Source of the DNA: Thermobacillus xylanilyticus
GTDB lineage: Bacteria; Bacillota; Bacilli; Paenibacillales; Paenibacillaceae
Direction: 5' to 3'
Assembly: GCF_907165215.1 (NCBI RefSeq)
Contig: NZ_CAJRAY010000049.1
Coordinates: forward strand, 27,779 to 91,778
DNA length: 64,000 bases
The notes under the pieces are model-generated. The model ran no database searches and was not told the DNA's origin. It saw nothing but the letters and a program-made list of their open reading frames with translations. The position numbers and the translations under genes are program-made. This document shows, one piece after another, positions 17,778-26,807 of this stretch (the stretch's first letter is position 1; the number at the start of each line of letters is the position of its first letter).

Positions 17778-18577
17778 CGGCGTTCACCGCTTTCTGCGAG
17801 CCGCGCGTTGCGGCGGTTGATGAAGTAATACCCGATGACGAGCGCGACGGTGAACAGGAACAGCAGCGTCGAGAGCGCGTTGATCGAGAGCGAGATGCCC
17901 TGCCGCGCCCGCGAGTAGATCTCGACGGACAAGGTCGAGAAGCCGTTCCCGGTGACGAAGAACGTCACGGCGAAGTCGTCCAGCGAGTAGGTGAGCGCCA
18001 TGAAGAAGCCGGCGAAAATGCCGGGTTTCATGTACGGCACGACGACCCGTGTCAGCACCTGCCACGCGTTGGCGCCCAGGTCGCGCGCGGCGTCGAGCAT
18101 GCTCGTGCGCATTTCCTGCAGCTTCGGCAGCACCATCAGGACGACGATCGGCACGCTGAACGCGATGTGGGACAGCAGCACCGACACGAAGCCGAGCTGG
18201 ATGCCGATGATCGTGAACAGGATCAGGAACGACGCGCCGATGATGACGTCCGGGCTGACGATCAGGACGTTGTTCAGCGCGAGCAGCGCGTTCTTCCGGC
18301 TGCGGCGCTTCACCTCATAGATCGCCAGCGCGCCGATCGTTCCGAGAATCGTCGAGACGAGGGCCGAGAGCAGCGCGATGACGACCGTGTTCAGCACGAT
18401 GATGAGCAGCCGCGTATCCTGCAGCACTTCCCCGTACCATTCGAGCGTAAACCCTTCGAAACCTTGCATCGTCCCGCCGCTGTTGAACGAGTAGACGATC
18501 AGATAAGCGATGGGCGCATACAAGATGACGAAGACGGCCGTGAGATACAGATTCGACCAGCGCCACCTTCTATCCAC
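17774..18577 (-). CDS. potC: Spermidine/putrescine ABC transporter permease PotC
   Basis: 267 residues, six predicted TM helices, PotC/PotI class. The EAA loop is MLDAARDLGANAWQVLTRVVVP. The residues SLDDFAVTFFVTG before the last helices are characteristic of PotC. GTG at 18577 has GGGG eight bases upstream; GTG at 18586 is an alternative three codons earlier. Either start overlaps potB. Forms the channel with PotB. Confidence 0.93.
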   Translation of the reverse strand: MDRRWRWSNLYLTAVFVILYAPIAYLIVYSFNSGGTMQGFEGFTLEWYGEVLQDTRLLIIVLNTVVIALLSALVSTILGTIGALAIYEVKRRSRKNALLALNNVLIVSPDVIIGASFLILFTIIGIQLGFVSVLLSHIAFSVPIVVLMVLPKLQEMRTSMLDAARDLGANAWQVLTRVVVPYMKPGIFAGFFMALTYSLDDFAVTFFVTGNGFSTLSVEIYSRARQGISLSINALSTLLFLFTVALVIGYYFINRRNARLAESGERR

Positions 18578-19376
18578 GGAGCGCACCCCGCTTTCCGATG
18601 CCGGTCGCGAACATGATGAGGGCCATGGCGATGATCAGGAACACGGCGATCGTCGCGCCCATTCCCCAGTCCTGCGTCACGAGGAAATGCTGCTCGATCG
18701 CCGTGCCGAGCGTAATGACCCGGTTGCCGGCGATGAGCCGGGTGATCATGAACAGCGACAGCGACGGAATGAACACGGCCTGGCAGCCGGCCTTGACTCC
18801 GTCCAGCGTCAGCGGGAAAATGACCCGCCGGAACGTCGTCCATGCCGAAGCGCCCAGATCGCGGGACGCGTCGATCAGGGCGGGATTCAGCTCTTCCAGC
18901 GCGTTGTAGATCGGCAGGATCATGAACGGGATGAAAATGTACACCGACACGAACACGAAGCTGAAGTCGTTGAACAGCAGCTGCCGGCCCCCGATGCCGA
19001 CCATCTCGAACACCGCGTTCACCAGGCCGTATTTGCCGAACAGTCCGATGAAGGCGTACGCCTTCAGCAGCAGGTTGATCCAGCTCGGCAGGATGATGAG
19101 CAGCAGCCACAGCTGCTTGTGCTTGAGCCGCGTCAGGATGAGCGCCGTCGGGTATGCCACGAGCAGCGAGAACGCCGTGATCAGGAAGGCATACCAGAAC
19201 GAGCCGAGCGTCATGCGCAGGTAGATCGGCGTGAAGAACTTCGCGTAATTGTCCAGCGTGAACTGTCCTTCGACATCGAAGAACGAATAGTACGCGACCA
19301 GGATGATCGGCGCCGCGACAAACAGGACGATCCATGCGACATAAGGGATGAGGTAGAAGTTTCGCGTCCTAGCCAT
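18570..19376 (-). CDS. potB: Spermidine/putrescine ABC transporter permease PotB
   Basis: 268 residues, six predicted TM segments. The EAA loop is [38 protein letters not shown] is typical of PotB. The ATG at 19376 overlaps the 3' end of potA by 8 bases; the frame continues to 19445 within potA without a ribosome binding site. Confidence 0.93.
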   Translation of the reverse strand: MARTRNFYLIPYVAWIVLFVAAPIILVAYYSFFDVEGQFTLDNYAKFFTPIYLRMTLGSFWYAFLITAFSLLVAYPTALILTRLKHKQLWLLLIILPSWINLLLKAYAFIGLFGKYGLVNAVFEMVGIGGRQLLFNDFSFVFVSVYIFIPFMILPIYNALEELNPALIDASRDLGASAWTTFRRVIFPLTLDGVKAGCQAVFIPSLSLFMITRLIAGNRVITLGTAIEQHFLVTQDWGMGATIAVFLIIAMALIMFATGIGKRGALRG

Positions 19377-20472
19377 GGCTGCCCTCTCCGTAGGTCTCGA
19401 GCCGTCTGTCGAATTCTTCTTCCGTCTCGCCGAAACGCATGACATGGATCGCTTCCGGGCCGAAGGTCAGGCCGATGTGCTCGTCCACCTCCGCTTTGCG
19501 CGTCGAGTGGACCAGCCACGTGTTGCCGGACTCGTCGCGTCCCTTGATCTCGTAGTGGACGCCGCGGAACAATTGCGACTCGACGCGGATGCGCAGCTTG
19601 CCGCTCTCCGGCTCGGTGATCTCGAGGTCTTCCGGACGAATGACGATCTCGACCGGCTCGCCTTCGCGGAATCCGCCGTCAACGCACTCGAACGGCTTGC
19701 CGGCGAATTCGACCAGATAGTCGCGGATCATCCGGCCCGGAATGATGTTCGATTCGCCGATGAAATCCGCCACGAAGCGGTTGATCGGTTCGTCGTAGAT
19801 GTCGGTCGGCGTGCCGGACTGCTGGATCCTCCCCTTGTTGAGGACGAAGATCTCGTCCGACATCGCAAGCGCCTCTTCCTGGTCGTGCGTAACGAAGACG
19901 AACGTGATGCCGAGCCGCCGCTGCAGCTCGCGCAGCTCGTACTGCATCTCCGTGCGCAGCTTCAGGTCGAGCGCCGACAGCGGCTCGTCCAGCAGCAGCA
20001 CCTCCGGCTCGTTCACGATCGCCCGGGCGATCGCGACCCGCTGCCGCTGGCCGCCGGACATGCCGGCGATGTCACGGTTCTCGTAGCCTTCAAGGTTTAC
20101 GAACCGCAGCGCTTCTTTCACCTTGGTATCAATGCTCAAGCGGTCCAGCTTCTTGATCCGCAGGCCGAACGCAACGTTCTCGTATACGTTCAGATGAGGG
20201 AACAAAGCGTAATCCTGAAAAACGGTGTTCACCTGGCGCTTGTTCGCCGGAACCCGGTTCACAAGCTTTCCGTTGATGTAAATGTTTCCTTCCGTCGGCT
20301 CCATAAACCCCGCAATGAGCCGCAGAATGGTTGTCTTGCCGCAGCCCGAGGGACCGAGCAGCGTGTAGAATTTGCCCCGCTCGATGTCGAAGCTGACCTC
20401 GTCCAGTACGGTGACGCCGTCCTCATAACGTTTTGTCACGCGGTCGAACCGAATGATCACGTCATCCGCCAA
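19369..20472 (-). CDS. potA: Spermidine/putrescine ABC transporter ATP-binding protein PotA
   Basis: 367 residues. Walker [10 protein letters not shown] at 40-48, Q-loop [10 protein letters not shown], signature [14 protein letters not shown], Walker B VLLLDEP, H-loop VTHDQ. The C-terminal 120 residues form the TOBE regulatory domain seen in PotA and MalK-type ATPases. Start is TTG with AAGGAGGG nine bases upstream. It is first in the order potA-B-C-D, all joined by 4-8 base overlaps. Only one N-terminal residue differs depending on the start used. The promoter was not identified with confidence in the divergent gap to the GPH gene. Confidence 0.95.
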   Translation of the reverse strand: MADDVIIRFDRVTKRYEDGVTVLDEVSFDIERGKFYTLLGPSGCGKTTILRLIAGFMEPTEGNIYINGKLVNRVPANKRQVNTVFQDYALFPHLNVYENVAFGLRIKKLDRLSIDTKVKEALRFVNLEGYENRDIAGMSGGQRQRVAIARAIVNEPEVLLLDEPLSALDLKLRTEMQYELRELQRRLGITFVFVTHDQEEALAMSDEIFVLNKGRIQQSGTPTDIYDEPINRFVADFIGESNIIPGRMIRDYLVEFAGKPFECVDGGFREGEPVEIVIRPEDLEITEPESGKLRIRVESQLFRGVHYEIKGRDESGNTWLVHSTRKAEVDEHIGLTFGPEAIHVMRFGETEEEFDRRLETYGEGSHG

Positions 20473-20630
20473 CTGCTTTAACCCTCCTTTTCATTCTGCC
20501 GAATCATGAAGCCGAGCACGGCCGCTTGTCCGATTCTGCCGATGGGTGAATTACGATTGTTATATTATCATGGATTTCGTCGTGTGGGGATACAAGAAAA
20601 ACGGCAAACGCCGTCAATTTATGAAGGCCG

Positions 20631-20686
20631 GGACGTTTTGCGGCGAAAGCCGCCGGGAAGCGGGAAAAAGCTGACGCAAAACGTCC
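20631..20686. promoter_or_regulatory. 12-bp perfect inverted repeat embedded in the GPH promoter
   Basis: GGACGTTTTGCG (20631-20642) and CGCAAAACGTCC (20675-20686) are exact reverse complements, with centres 44 bp apart, about four helical turns. The second arm begins inside the -35 element and fills the spacer up to 8 bases before the -10. A small hairpin GCGGC-GAAA-GCCGC lies between the arms. This looks like a two-site repressor operator for the transporter-deacetylase operon. Confidence 0.6.
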
Positions 20687-20700
20687 GCCCGTGCTATGAT
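20671..20700 (+). promoter_or_regulatory. Sigma-A promoter of the GPH symporter operon
   Basis: CTGACG (20671-20676), 18 bases, TATGAT (20695-20700). The predicted start point lies within the cre box that follows. Confidence 0.55.
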
Positions 20701-20713
20701 GTAAGCGATAACA
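20700..20713. promoter_or_regulatory. cre site (CcpA) at the GPH operon start point
   Basis: TGTAAGCGATAACA matches TGWAARCGYTWNCW at 13 of 14 positions. It overlaps the predicted transcription start, the usual position for CcpA roadblock or repression. Confidence 0.65.
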
Positions 20714-20752
20714 CTTACGGGTTAGGAAAAGGATGGAAAAGGAGGGGGATGC

Positions 20753-22045
20753 GTGAGAAACCGGTGGATCAATTCGCCTGCCGCGTATGCGCTCGGGATG
20801 TTCGCAATGATGGTGCCGACGCAGGCGTTCAGCTCGTTTTATTTCTACTTTTACGTCGATGAACTGGGACTCGCCGTCTGGCTGGCGACGATTGCGCGCA
20901 CGATCTACCTTGTATGGGACGCGGTCAACCAGCCGCTCGCCGGCTGGCTGTCCGACCGGACGTCCACGCGGCTCGGGCGGCGGAGGCCATGGCTGCTCGG
21001 CGCCGTGCCCGCGTACATGCTGACGTTCGTGATGGTGTTCGCCGTCCCGCCGGGACTCGGCAAAGCCGGCCTGTTCGCATGGTTCCTCGCCGCGCTCATC
21101 CTGATCGAAGCGGTCGCGACGATCATCTGGGTGAACTACGGGGCACTTTTCCCGGAGTTGTTCCGGGGCAACCGGCTGCGCGCCCGGGCGTCGGCCGTAC
21201 AGCAGGGCTTTCAGATCGCCGCCCTCCTGGTCGGCACCGCCGCGACGCCGCTGCTTTACACTTCTCTCGGCTACGGCAATATGGCGCTGATCTACGCCTT
21301 TCTCTTCGGCGTCCTGATGCTCGCCTGCATCGCCGGCATCCGCGAGCAGGAAGAAGCGCGGCAAGGCCCGCGGCTCAGCTTGCAGGAATCGTTCCGCACG
21401 ACGCTGCGCAACATCCCGTTCTGGCTGCACAACATCGCCAACTCCTTCGCGCAGACCGTGAACGGCCTGATCGGCTTGATCATCCCTTTCTATGCGAAGT
21501 ATGTGCTGCGCATCCCCGAGGCGCAGGTCACCTGGCTGCTCGCTTCGATCTTCGTCTCGGTCATTCCGCTCGTCTTCGTCTGGTACCGGATCGCGCGGAA
21601 CATGGATCCGGTGAAATGCTGGCGGCTGTCGCTCGCCGCCTATGCGGCAAGCGTGCTGCCGCTCAGTCTCGCCGGCGACCTGGCGACCGGCATCGCGGCG
21701 GGCGTGCTCGTCGGCTTCGGACTCTCCGGTTTCCTCGTCACGCCGCCGGTCGTCGGCAGCCGCATCATCGACCTCGACTTCGAAGCGACCGGACGGCGGC
21801 GCGAAGGCGTCTATACGGCGGTCTCCGGTTTCATCACGCGGTCCAGCGGCCTCATTTCCGCGCTCGCGTTCCTGATTGTCGGCGACATTTTCGGCTATGT
21901 GAGCGGGGAAAATCCGGGGCCGAATCCCGAAGCGGCATTCCGTTGGCTGAGCAGCTACATTCCGTTCATCCTGCTGCTGATCGCCTTCGCGATCTCGCTG
22001 TTCGTGAAGCTGGAAGGGGGAAAAGGGGAGCGGCATGACGGGTAA
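20753..22045 (+). CDS. GPH-family (MelB-like) sugar:cation symporter
   Basis: 430 residues with about 12 TM segments. Glycoside-pentoside-hexuronide symporter features: DAVNQPLAGWLSDRT in the first loop, GRRRPWLLGAVPAY after TM2, and the mid-protein GSRIIDLDFEATGRRREGVYTA segment. Transport of a glycoside or oligosaccharide with Na+ or H+ is likely. GTG start with AAAGGAGGGGG. It overlaps the ChbG-like gene by 11 bases, so the pair probably imports and deacetylates the same N-acetylated saccharide. Confidence 0.88.
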   Translation: MRNRWINSPAAYALGMFAMMVPTQAFSSFYFYFYVDELGLAVWLATIARTIYLVWDAVNQPLAGWLSDRTSTRLGRRRPWLLGAVPAYMLTFVMVFAVPPGLGKAGLFAWFLAALILIEAVATIIWVNYGALFPELFRGNRLRARASAVQQGFQIAALLVGTAATPLLYTSLGYGNMALIYAFLFGVLMLACIAGIREQEEARQGPRLSLQESFRTTLRNIPFWLHNIANSFAQTVNGLIGLIIPFYAKYVLRIPEAQVTWLLASIFVSVIPLVFVWYRIARNMDPVKCWRLSLAAYAASVLPLSLAGDLATGIAAGVLVGFGLSGFLVTPPVVGSRIIDLDFEATGRRREGVYTAVSGFITRSSGLISALAFLIVGDIFGYVSGENPGPNPEAAFRWLSSYIPFILLLIAFAISLFVKLEGGKGERHDG

Positions 22046-22952
22046 ATATCTGGTCATCAATTGCGACGACTTCGGCCAAAGTCCGGCCATGAACGCGGCG
22101 ATCATGCATCTGCTCGAGGAAGGGCTCGTCTCGTCGGCAACGATCATGGCGCCGGCGCCGGCTTTCCGCGAAGCGGCCGAGTGGTGCCGGAAGCGGGAGC
22201 AGCCGAACATCGGTCTCCATCTGACGCTGACGAGCGAGTTCGAGGCGCTCCGCTTCCCGAGCCTGACGGGCGGAGCGTCGCTGCACGACGACAGCGGCCA
22301 TATGTACCGGACGGTGGAGGAATTCGAGCGGGGCGCGGACACCGCGGACGTGATGCGCGAATTGACCGCGCAGTACGAGGCGGTCCGGGCGAGCGGCGTG
22401 CAGATCACCCATGCCGACAACCATATGGGCAGCCTGTACGGCATGGCGACCGGCCGCAGCCATATTCCGCACGTGCTGCGCTGGTGCGCGCGGCGGAGCC
22501 TGCCGTTCCGGCTGTTCCGCAAGGTCGACCCCGCCGATCCGCTGCTCGGCCCGATGCCGGGGGTGGAGCGCGCGGCCGCGAAGGCGTCGGCGCTGGCGGG
22601 CGTGCTCGGCGTCGCGCTGCCCGACTACCTGCTCTCGCACCCGTTCGAGAAGCGGGACGGTGAAACCTACGAATCGTTCAAGCAGATGCTGATTGACAAG
22701 CTGTACCGCCTGCCCTTCGGCATCTGCGAGACGTATATTCATCCCGGCGTCGACGACCCGTGGATGCGCAGGGCGATTCCGCATTGGGAGAAAAGGGTGT
22801 GGGAGTTCCGGCTGATGATGGACGACGACTTCCGCTACGCGATCCGCGACGCGGGCGTGACGGTGGTCGACTACCGCTTCATCCGGAAGCACGGCCGGGA
22901 ATCCCGGCTGCGCGCCGGCGCGCGGCTGGCGGCGTCCGCGCTGCGCAGGTGA
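22035..22952 (+). CDS. ChbG/YdjC family carbohydrate deacetylase
   Basis: 305 residues. Family motifs in order: INCDDFGQSPAMN (metal-binding Asp pair), NIGLHLTLTSE (His), and THADNHMG (catalytic or metal His). YdjC/ChbG enzymes deacetylate chito-oligosaccharides such as diacetylchitobiose before phosphorolysis or hydrolysis. No signal peptide, so it acts in the cytosol on imported sugar. It is translationally coupled to the GPH symporter. No chitinase or phospho-beta-glucosidase gene is visible in the window. Confidence 0.88.
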   Translation: MTGKYLVINCDDFGQSPAMNAAIMHLLEEGLVSSATIMAPAPAFREAAEWCRKREQPNIGLHLTLTSEFEALRFPSLTGGASLHDDSGHMYRTVEEFERGADTADVMRELTAQYEAVRASGVQITHADNHMGSLYGMATGRSHIPHVLRWCARRSLPFRLFRKVDPADPLLGPMPGVERAAAKASALAGVLGVALPDYLLSHPFEKRDGETYESFKQMLIDKLYRLPFGICETYIHPGVDDPWMRRAIPHWEKRVWEFRLMMDDDFRYAIRDAGVTVVDYRFIRKHGRESRLRAGARLAASALRR

Positions 22953-22963
22953 GGAAAAACGCG

Positions 22964-23010
22964 CAGCCGCATGCCTTGCGCCCCGAAGAGGGGCCGGCAT
23001 GCGGCTGTCG
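22964..23010 (+). terminator. Large hairpin after the ChbG-like gene
   Basis: CAGCCGCATGCC (22964-22975) pairs with GGCATGCGGCTG (22996-23007), with an internal GCCCC/GGGGC stem. The tail TCGTTGTTGT is only moderately T-rich. It may end both convergent transcripts. Confidence 0.6.
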
Positions 23011-23045
23011 TTGTTGTCGCCGGATGCGGAAAGGTTCCCGCGCGG

Positions 23046-23822
23046 TCAAGCTTCCGGCTGTTCGCCGGGATCGCGCATCAGGAGGCCGACCGGGCAATGG
23101 TCGCTGCCCATGATGCCGCTGTCGATCAGCGCGTCCTCCAGATACGGCGCGAGGCGGGCGGAGACGAGGAAATAGTCGATCCGCCAGCCGATGTTCCGCT
23201 CGCGCACCTTCGGCATGAAGGACCACCAGGTGTACGCGTCCGTCCGGTCCGGGTAGAAATGGCGGAACGTGTCGATGAATCCCGCCTCGAGCAGCCGGGT
23301 CATCGCCTCGCGTTCCTCGTCGGTGAAGCCGGCGTTTCCCCGGTTGGATTTGAAATTCTTGAGATCGATTTCCCGATGGGCGACGTTCAGATCGCCGCAG
23401 ACGACGACCGGCTTGCGCGCATCCAGCTCCTTCAGGTACGCGCGGAACCGCTCCTCCCACGCGATGCGGTATTCAAGCCTCGACAAGTCGCGCCGCGCGT
23501 TCGGCGTGTACACGTTGACGAGGAAGAACGCGGGAAATTCGAGCGTCAGCACGCGTCCCTCCGGATCGTCCCCGTCGGACAGGCCCTTCCGGACCGCCTC
23601 CGGTTCGATCCGCGTGAACACGGCGGTGCCGGAGTAGCCTTTCTTCTCGGCGCAGTTCCAATACTGCCGGTAACCCTCCGGCAGTTCCAGCTCGAGCTGG
23701 CCTTCCTGCAGCTTCGTCTCCTGTACGCAGACGATGTCGGCGTCCGCGCGCCGGAAGTAGTGGAGAAAGCCTTTGCCGACGCAGGAGCGCAGGCCGTTGA
23801 CATTCCATGAGATCAGTTTCAT
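23046..23822 (-). CDS. exoA: Exodeoxyribonuclease III
   Basis: 258 residues, exonuclease-endonuclease-phosphatase fold. Motifs: MKLISWNVNGLRS (Asn), VQETKL (metal-binding Glu), GYSGTAVFTR, NVYTPNA, GDLNVAHREID (catalytic Asp and Asn), RIDYFLVS, and SDHCPVGL (catalytic Asp-His). It removes 3'-blocking groups and cleaves AP sites in base-excision repair. GAGGTG precedes the ATG at 23822. The family name in B. subtilis is ExoA. Confidence 0.95.
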   Translation of the reverse strand: MKLISWNVNGLRSCVGKGFLHYFRRADADIVCVQETKLQEGQLELELPEGYRQYWNCAEKKGYSGTAVFTRIEPEAVRKGLSDGDDPEGRVLTLEFPAFFLVNVYTPNARRDLSRLEYRIAWEERFRAYLKELDARKPVVVCGDLNVAHREIDLKNFKSNRGNAGFTDEEREAMTRLLEAGFIDTFRHFYPDRTDAYTWWSFMPKVRERNIGWRIDYFLVSARLAPYLEDALIDSGIMGSDHCPVGLLMRDPGEQPEA

Positions 23823-23872
23823 CGGTTTCTTCACCTCATTGCAGAGCCCGCCCGAAGCGGGCCCGATCCATA

Positions 23873-25360
23873 TTACAGGGTCGGCCGGGAGGGGGTTTCC
23901 CTCGGCACCGGATTGGCCAGATACCTGCGAAGCACATCGCACAGGAGGATCATCGCTTCACGGAGGGAGTTCTCGTCCATGAACGAATAGCTGATCCGGA
24001 AGCGATGGTGCTCGGGCTCGTTGGCATAACAGGTGATGCCCGGCAGGATCGCAACCCCTTCGCGCTGCGCGAGCGCGTACAGGTCGGTTGCCCTGGCCCA
24101 TTCCGGCAGGGTCACCCAGATGTTGAACCCTCCCTCGGGCTCCGTCCAGGTCACGCCACGCGGCGCATGGCGCTTCAGCAGTTCCAGGGCGATATTGCGG
24201 CGGGATTTCAAAGCCGCCCTTAGCCGTTTCAGATGCCGCTGGAACAGGTTGGATTGGAGAACCGGCAGAATGGCCTTCTGATTGAGCATGGGACTCCCGA
24301 GATCCGCGATCGTCTTGGCCGCGATCAGTCGATTCAGGATGGTGCCGGAAGCGACAATCGCCGATACGCGGCAGCCGGGCGACAAAATTTTGCTGAATCC
24401 TTTTACGAGTATGACATGTCCGAACCGGTCCAACGATTTGATCGTGCGGGGCGGCTCCGTCCGAAAATACGTATCGCTGAACGCGTCATCCTCCAGAATG
24501 ATCGCATTGTAGCTTTGGGCCAGCTCCAGCAGCCGGGCTCTGCGGGAGACGCTCATCACCGTGCCGGTCGGATTGTGGAAGGTCGGAACCGTATAGATCA
24601 GCTTCGGCGGATTGGCATCGCACAATTGACTCAGGATATCGATTCGCATCCCCTCATGATCGACCGGAACGGTGACAATGCGCGCGCCCCGTGCCGCGAA
24701 TACGTCGATGGCCCCGGAGTAGGAGGGCCCTTCCATGTACACCGTATCCCCCGGCCCCGTAAACGTGCGGGCCACCAAATCAATCGCCTGCTGGGACCCG
24801 CTCGCAATCAGCACCTCCTCCGCGCCGGCGGCAATGCCGCGTTCCCGAAAGTAGACGGACAAGGCTTGCCGCAGTTCCGCATCTCCCTGAAACGGCCCGT
24901 AGTTCGCGATAATCGCCGGGTTCTCCGTCACGAGCTGATGGATATTCCTGCAGATTTCCCGGTTGGGCAGCAAATCGGGGTCCACCATTGCGACATGAAG
25001 CCGATACCGGCAGTCCGATGAAGATCCCTGGAAATGCCGCCACGTGTGCGCCCGGGGCAAATAATCAATGAGAGACAATTGCCATGACGCGGACAATTCC
25101 GGCGTTCCGCCGCCATCTTCCGGATCCGGGCCGACGAAGCAGCCTTTCCCCTGCGTGCAGTGAATCAGCTCCATTCGTTCCAGCTCGGCATACGCCTTGC
25201 TGACGGTCACCTGGCTGACCTTGAGGCTCCTCGCCAGTTCACGCACCGAAGGCAGCCGGATTCCCGTCTTCAACAAACCGGAACGAATGCGATCGGACAA
25301 TGTTTGGGCGATCTGTTTCGACAATGGCGTACCGGCATGACGTTTCAATTCAATATGCAT
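23873..25360 (-). CDS. MocR-family transcriptional regulator (GntR HTH plus aminotransferase-like domain)
   Basis: 495 residues. The N-terminal winged helix (about 1-75) has LPSVRELARSLKVSQVTVSKAYAELE. A linker follows, then a type I aminotransferase fold (about 110-490) with ASGSQQAIDLV, PTFHNPTG, LEDDAFSDTYF and the PLP lysine in VKGFSKILSPGCR. MocR proteins sense PLP or a PLP-amino acid adduct; known members include GabR and PdxR. GGAGGCGG precedes the ATG at 25360. It is divergent from a 57-residue membrane protein, with phased direct repeats between them. Target and effector are unknown. Confidence 0.9.
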   Translation of the reverse strand: MHIELKRHAGTPLSKQIAQTLSDRIRSGLLKTGIRLPSVRELARSLKVSQVTVSKAYAELERMELIHCTQGKGCFVGPDPEDGGGTPELSASWQLSLIDYLPRAHTWRHFQGSSSDCRYRLHVAMVDPDLLPNREICRNIHQLVTENPAIIANYGPFQGDAELRQALSVYFRERGIAAGAEEVLIASGSQQAIDLVARTFTGPGDTVYMEGPSYSGAIDVFAARGARIVTVPVDHEGMRIDILSQLCDANPPKLIYTVPTFHNPTGTVMSVSRRARLLELAQSYNAIILEDDAFSDTYFRTEPPRTIKSLDRFGHVILVKGFSKILSPGCRVSAIVASGTILNRLIAAKTIADLGSPMLNQKAILPVLQSNLFQRHLKRLRAALKSRRNIALELLKRHAPRGVTWTEPEGGFNIWVTLPEWARATDLYALAQREGVAILPGITCYANEPEHHRFRISYSFMDENSLREAMILLCDVLRRYLANPVPRETPSRPTL

Positions 25361-25375
25361 GGCTTGCCGCCTCCG

Positions 25376-25413
25376 ACTGTTATACACGTTTCTTTACTGT
25401 TATACGGTGTTAT
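25376..25413. promoter_or_regulatory. Phased direct repeats, probable MocR operator
   Basis: ACTGTTATAC occurs at 25376-25385 and again at 25396-25405, exactly 20 bp apart. The core GTTAT recurs at 25409-25413, another 10 bp on, so all lie on the same helix face. Direct-repeat operators in the divergent gap are typical of MocR/GabR regulators. Confidence 0.55.
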
Positions 25414-25476
25414 GGCTATATTGGCCGTAAATTCATTGATTTCAGTATAACTTTAAAGAAACGGGAGGTAAATGCC

Positions 25477-25650
25477 ATGCGGGGATTTAAAGGAATTCTT
25501 GCGCTGTTTCTTGCGGCCATTGTCCTTTTGACGGTTGTCATGGTGTGGAAGGAGAACCCCGGGGCAGAAGCGGAACGCGGGATGCGTCCCGAATCCAAAG
25601 AGGATTATATCAGGAGGAAGCTGGACCATTGGACGCCGATGGTGCCCTGA
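25477..25650 (+). CDS. Small single-TM membrane protein
   Basis: 57 residues: a basic N-terminus (MRGFKG), one TM helix at about 6-24 (ILALFLAAIVLLTVVMVW), then a charged tail (ESKEDYIRRKLDHW). GGGAGG lies eight bases upstream of the ATG at 25477, which supports translation. I do not recognise the family. Its position divergent from the MocR regulator, across the repeat operator, suggests it is a regulatory target. It could also be a toxin-like or regulatory small protein; nothing here decides that. Confidence 0.6.
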   Translation: MRGFKGILALFLAAIVLLTVVMVWKENPGAEAERGMRPESKEDYIRRKLDHWTPMVP

Positions 25651-25733
25651 GCCTGCCAATGATAGAAGCAGCCCGCCCGGCGCGCCGGCCAGAAGGCGGG
25701 TTGCTCCCCGTTGGATCGGCATGACTTCGGCGT

Positions 25734-26612
25734 TCATACGCGCGCGCGTTGGACCGGCAGCCCGGGCACGTCCACCTTCACGCGGAACAGGCCGCCCGCC
25801 AGCGGCTGCTTCCCGGTGTTCTGCCCGCTGCCGCCGCCCGCCGTCGTAATGTACAGCTCGTCGAAATGCTCCCCGCCGAACGCGCAGGAGGTCACATTTT
25901 CGACCGGGATCGGCACCGACGCCAGCTTCCTGCCCGTCACGGGATCCCACCGTCCGGCCTGCCGGCCGCCCCAATGGCCGATCCACAGCTTGCCTTCCGC
26001 GTCGATGCACATGCCGTCGGGATCGCCCGGCTCGTCCGCCGGATATTCGATGGCGACCCGCCGGTTCGCGATCGCGCCGGTCTCCGGATCGAAGTCGAAC
26101 GCCCAGACGATCCGCTCGCCCGTATCGATGTAGTACATCGTCCGCCCGTCCGCCGTCCAGGCCAGGCCGTTCGAGCAGATGACGTCCGTCAGTTTCCGCG
26201 TCAGCTTGCCGCCCGCCTCCAGCATGTACAGCGAGGCGTTCCGCGTCCATTTCGCGCTGATCGTGCCGGCCCAGAACCGGCCTTCGGGATCGCATTTGCC
26301 GTCGTTCACCCGGTTGTCCGCATCGGGCTCGTCCGTATGGACGATGAGTCCGGTCTGCTCCGTATCCGGATCGAACCGGTAGAAGCCGTCGGCCAGACCG
26401 AGAATCCACGAGCCGTCCTCGGCCGGCACAGCGCAGCCGATCTTCTGATCGAACCCGTGGACGGCAACGCGTCCGTCCCGCGGCCGGAAGCGCTGCAGCT
26501 TGCGCTCTTCGATATCGACCCAGAACAGCTCGCCGAGCCGCTCGTCCCACACCGGTCCTTCGCCGAGCCGGTTGCCGGCGGCAACGACACATTCCGCCTG
26601 ATACGTCAACAT
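25734..26612 (-). CDS. SMP-30/gluconolactonase/regucalcin family lactonase
   Basis: 292 residues, six-bladed beta propeller. Conserved features: LGEGPVWDERLGELFWVDIE (metal-binding Glu), RVNDGKCDPEGRFWAGT (Asn and Asp), SNGLAWTADGRTMYYIDT (Asn), and DPDGMCIDAEGKLWIGHWGG (metal Asp). These support a divalent-metal sugar lactonase. The sugar acid is unknown. ATG 26612 is preferred; ATG 26627 is five codons earlier and almost touches its ribosome binding site. It is divergent from racE. Confidence 0.88.
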   Translation of the reverse strand: MLTYQAECVVAAGNRLGEGPVWDERLGELFWVDIEERKLQRFRPRDGRVAVHGFDQKIGCAVPAEDGSWILGLADGFYRFDPDTEQTGLIVHTDEPDADNRVNDGKCDPEGRFWAGTISAKWTRNASLYMLEAGGKLTRKLTDVICSNGLAWTADGRTMYYIDTGERIVWAFDFDPETGAIANRRVAIEYPADEPGDPDGMCIDAEGKLWIGHWGGRQAGRWDPVTGRKLASVPIPVENVTSCAFGGEHFDELYITTAGGGSGQNTGKQPLAGGLFRVKVDVPGLPVQRARV

Positions 26613-26709
26613 TGCGCTCAACCCCATTTCCTGCTGGTGTATCTTCCCCCACAATAACAGAACGGGGCGGAAAGCGCCATTGTTCCGGCTGCGGATGCGG
26701 CCGGGACAT

Positions 26710-26739
26710 TTGACGGTATTCAAACCGCGGGCGGATAAG
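26710..26739 (+). promoter_or_regulatory. Candidate sigma-A promoter of racE
   Basis: TTGACG (26710-26715), 18 bases, GATAAG (26734-26739). A start point near 26746 is compatible with translation from 26808 but not from the upstream in-frame ATG at 26745. Confidence 0.5.
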
Positions 26740-26807
26740 GTAAAATGAAAAAGGTTATTGGATGGGCAATCGCGGCTTTTACCACAACAGACGGGAATCG
26801 GGTGCAG

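Noticed and set aside
20601..20619. Attenuator hairpin in a potA leader
   Set aside because: ACGGC-GTTT-GCCGT with a T-run exists on the minus strand, but the stem is only 5 bp and no promoter could be placed upstream of it with confidence.
20504..22522. A 672-codon open frame opposite the GPH symporter and ChbG genes
   Set aside because: The plus-strand genes have recognisable families, coupled starts and a promoter. The antisense frame is low complexity and matches nothing.
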